A program made the translations under genes and the position numbers. The notes below the pieces were generated by a model. That model had not been told where the DNA came from, did not search any database, and saw nothing but the letters and a program-made list of their open reading frames with translations. From positions 1 through 30,521 of the IMG/VR virus record IMGVR_UViG_3300046012_000056: DNA of 30,521 nucleotides; one strand, 5' to 3'. Below are positions 30,174-30,521 of the stretch, one piece after another (the stretch's first letter is position 1; the number at the start of each line of letters is the position of its first letter). Origin of the DNA: a virus.

Positions 30174-30521
30174 TGCCACGCGGCGATAGCTGGGGCGGCG
30201 AGCTGAGCCGACGAGCACGGGCATACCTGCGACCGCAGCTACCGATGCCGTGCACCGAATGCGGTCAGCTCGTCGACGCTTCCGAGCCCTGGGTCGTCGC
30301 CCACATCGAAGCGCGATGGAAGCGACCAGACCTGATCGCCGAGCCGAGCAACTGGGCAGCAAGTCATCGAGTGTGCAGCGATCGAACAGCACGAAGCGAA
30401 CAGCTCGCTGCGAAGCGTGCACGCGGCAATCCCGTCGGTCGACAGCGCGGACTGTCGAAGCGCGGAAAAGTTGACTTCGCGTTTTCTGGGGAGGGCCCTG
30501 CTCGCAGTCTCCGTGCCGTCT
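30173..30521 (+). CDS. HNH endonuclease (runs off the window)
   Basis: 116 codons with no stop before the window ends. C27-x-x-C30 (PCTECG), H44 (VVAHIEARW), N60 (AEPSNWAASH), H65 and C68 (HRVCSDR) give a complete HNH site with zinc-holding cysteines. In HK97-like phages an HNH protein beside the terminase genes helps cut packaging ends, so the window edges probably lie near the natural packaging region. The tail after residue 98 (KVDFAFSGEGPARSLRAV) is not typical, and the true end is unseen. Confidence 0.88.
   Translation, partial: MPRGDSWGGELSRRARAYLRPQLPMPCTECGQLVDASEPWVVAHIEARWKRPDLIAEPSNWAASHRVCSDRTARSEQLAAKRARGNPVGRQRGLSKRGKVDFAFSGEGPARSLRAV

Overview
The window reads as an almost complete, compact genome of a temperate, long-tailed (siphovirus-type) phage of a high-GC actinobacterium. 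Support comes from the strongly GC-biased third codon positions, the many GTG starts, the ATGA/GTGA stop-start overlaps between successive genes, and protein families usual in actinobacteriophages. I cannot name the host genus. Both ends look cut: an HNH endonuclease gene runs off the right edge without a stop, the large terminase begins 56 bases from the left edge, and no small terminase is seen. A circular or cos-ended genome opened in the HNH-terminase region is the simplest explanation, but it is not proven.

Left half (about 1-18,960, all plus strand): the late operon in standard HK97-like order. It holds large terminase, portal, three small ORFs, prohead protease, major capsid protein, head-tail connector genes, two related tail-tube-like proteins, a gp10-like tail completion protein, tail assembly chaperones with a GGGAAAA -1 frameshift site, tape measure, and one very large tail-tip/fibre protein. 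After these come two small conserved ORFs, a cysteine-peptidase endolysin, a DNase I-like (EEP-fold) protein and a one-helix holin candidate. A perfect 16-bp hairpin at 19,075-19,111 closes the operon.

Middle (about 19,161-23,395, minus strand): a tyrosine integrase with two unknown genes upstream of it, then, behind a strong leftward terminator, a second leftward set (small HTH protein, ParB-like protein, three small ORFs). A divergent control region at 23,396-23,667 separates it from the rightward early operon. No classical repressor is visible; the two small HTH proteins flanking this region are the only candidates.

Right half (23,668-30,521, plus strand): the early operon. It holds an excisionase-like HTH, a RecB/Cas4-like exonuclease, a VUT/YhhQ-type preQ0 transporter, a DpdA-like guanine transglycosylase, small ORFs, a LAGLIDADG-like protein, RecT, a winged-helix-like protein, an Hjc-like resolvase, zinc-finger proteins, a replication-type HTH protein, a stretch with iteron-like TGCACAG repeats (candidate origin), and HNH.

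Most interesting points: (1) the adjacent transporter and transglycosylase look like a minimal salvage-type 7-deazaguanine DNA modification module; (2) the first tail-tube gene carries a hidden -1 frame extension that ends exactly on the start codon of its paralogue; (3) five 6-bp palindromes (CTGCAG, CTCGAG, GCCGGC, CCGCGG, CGGCCG) appear to be missing from the whole window, and leucine codon choice looks bent to avoid the first two.
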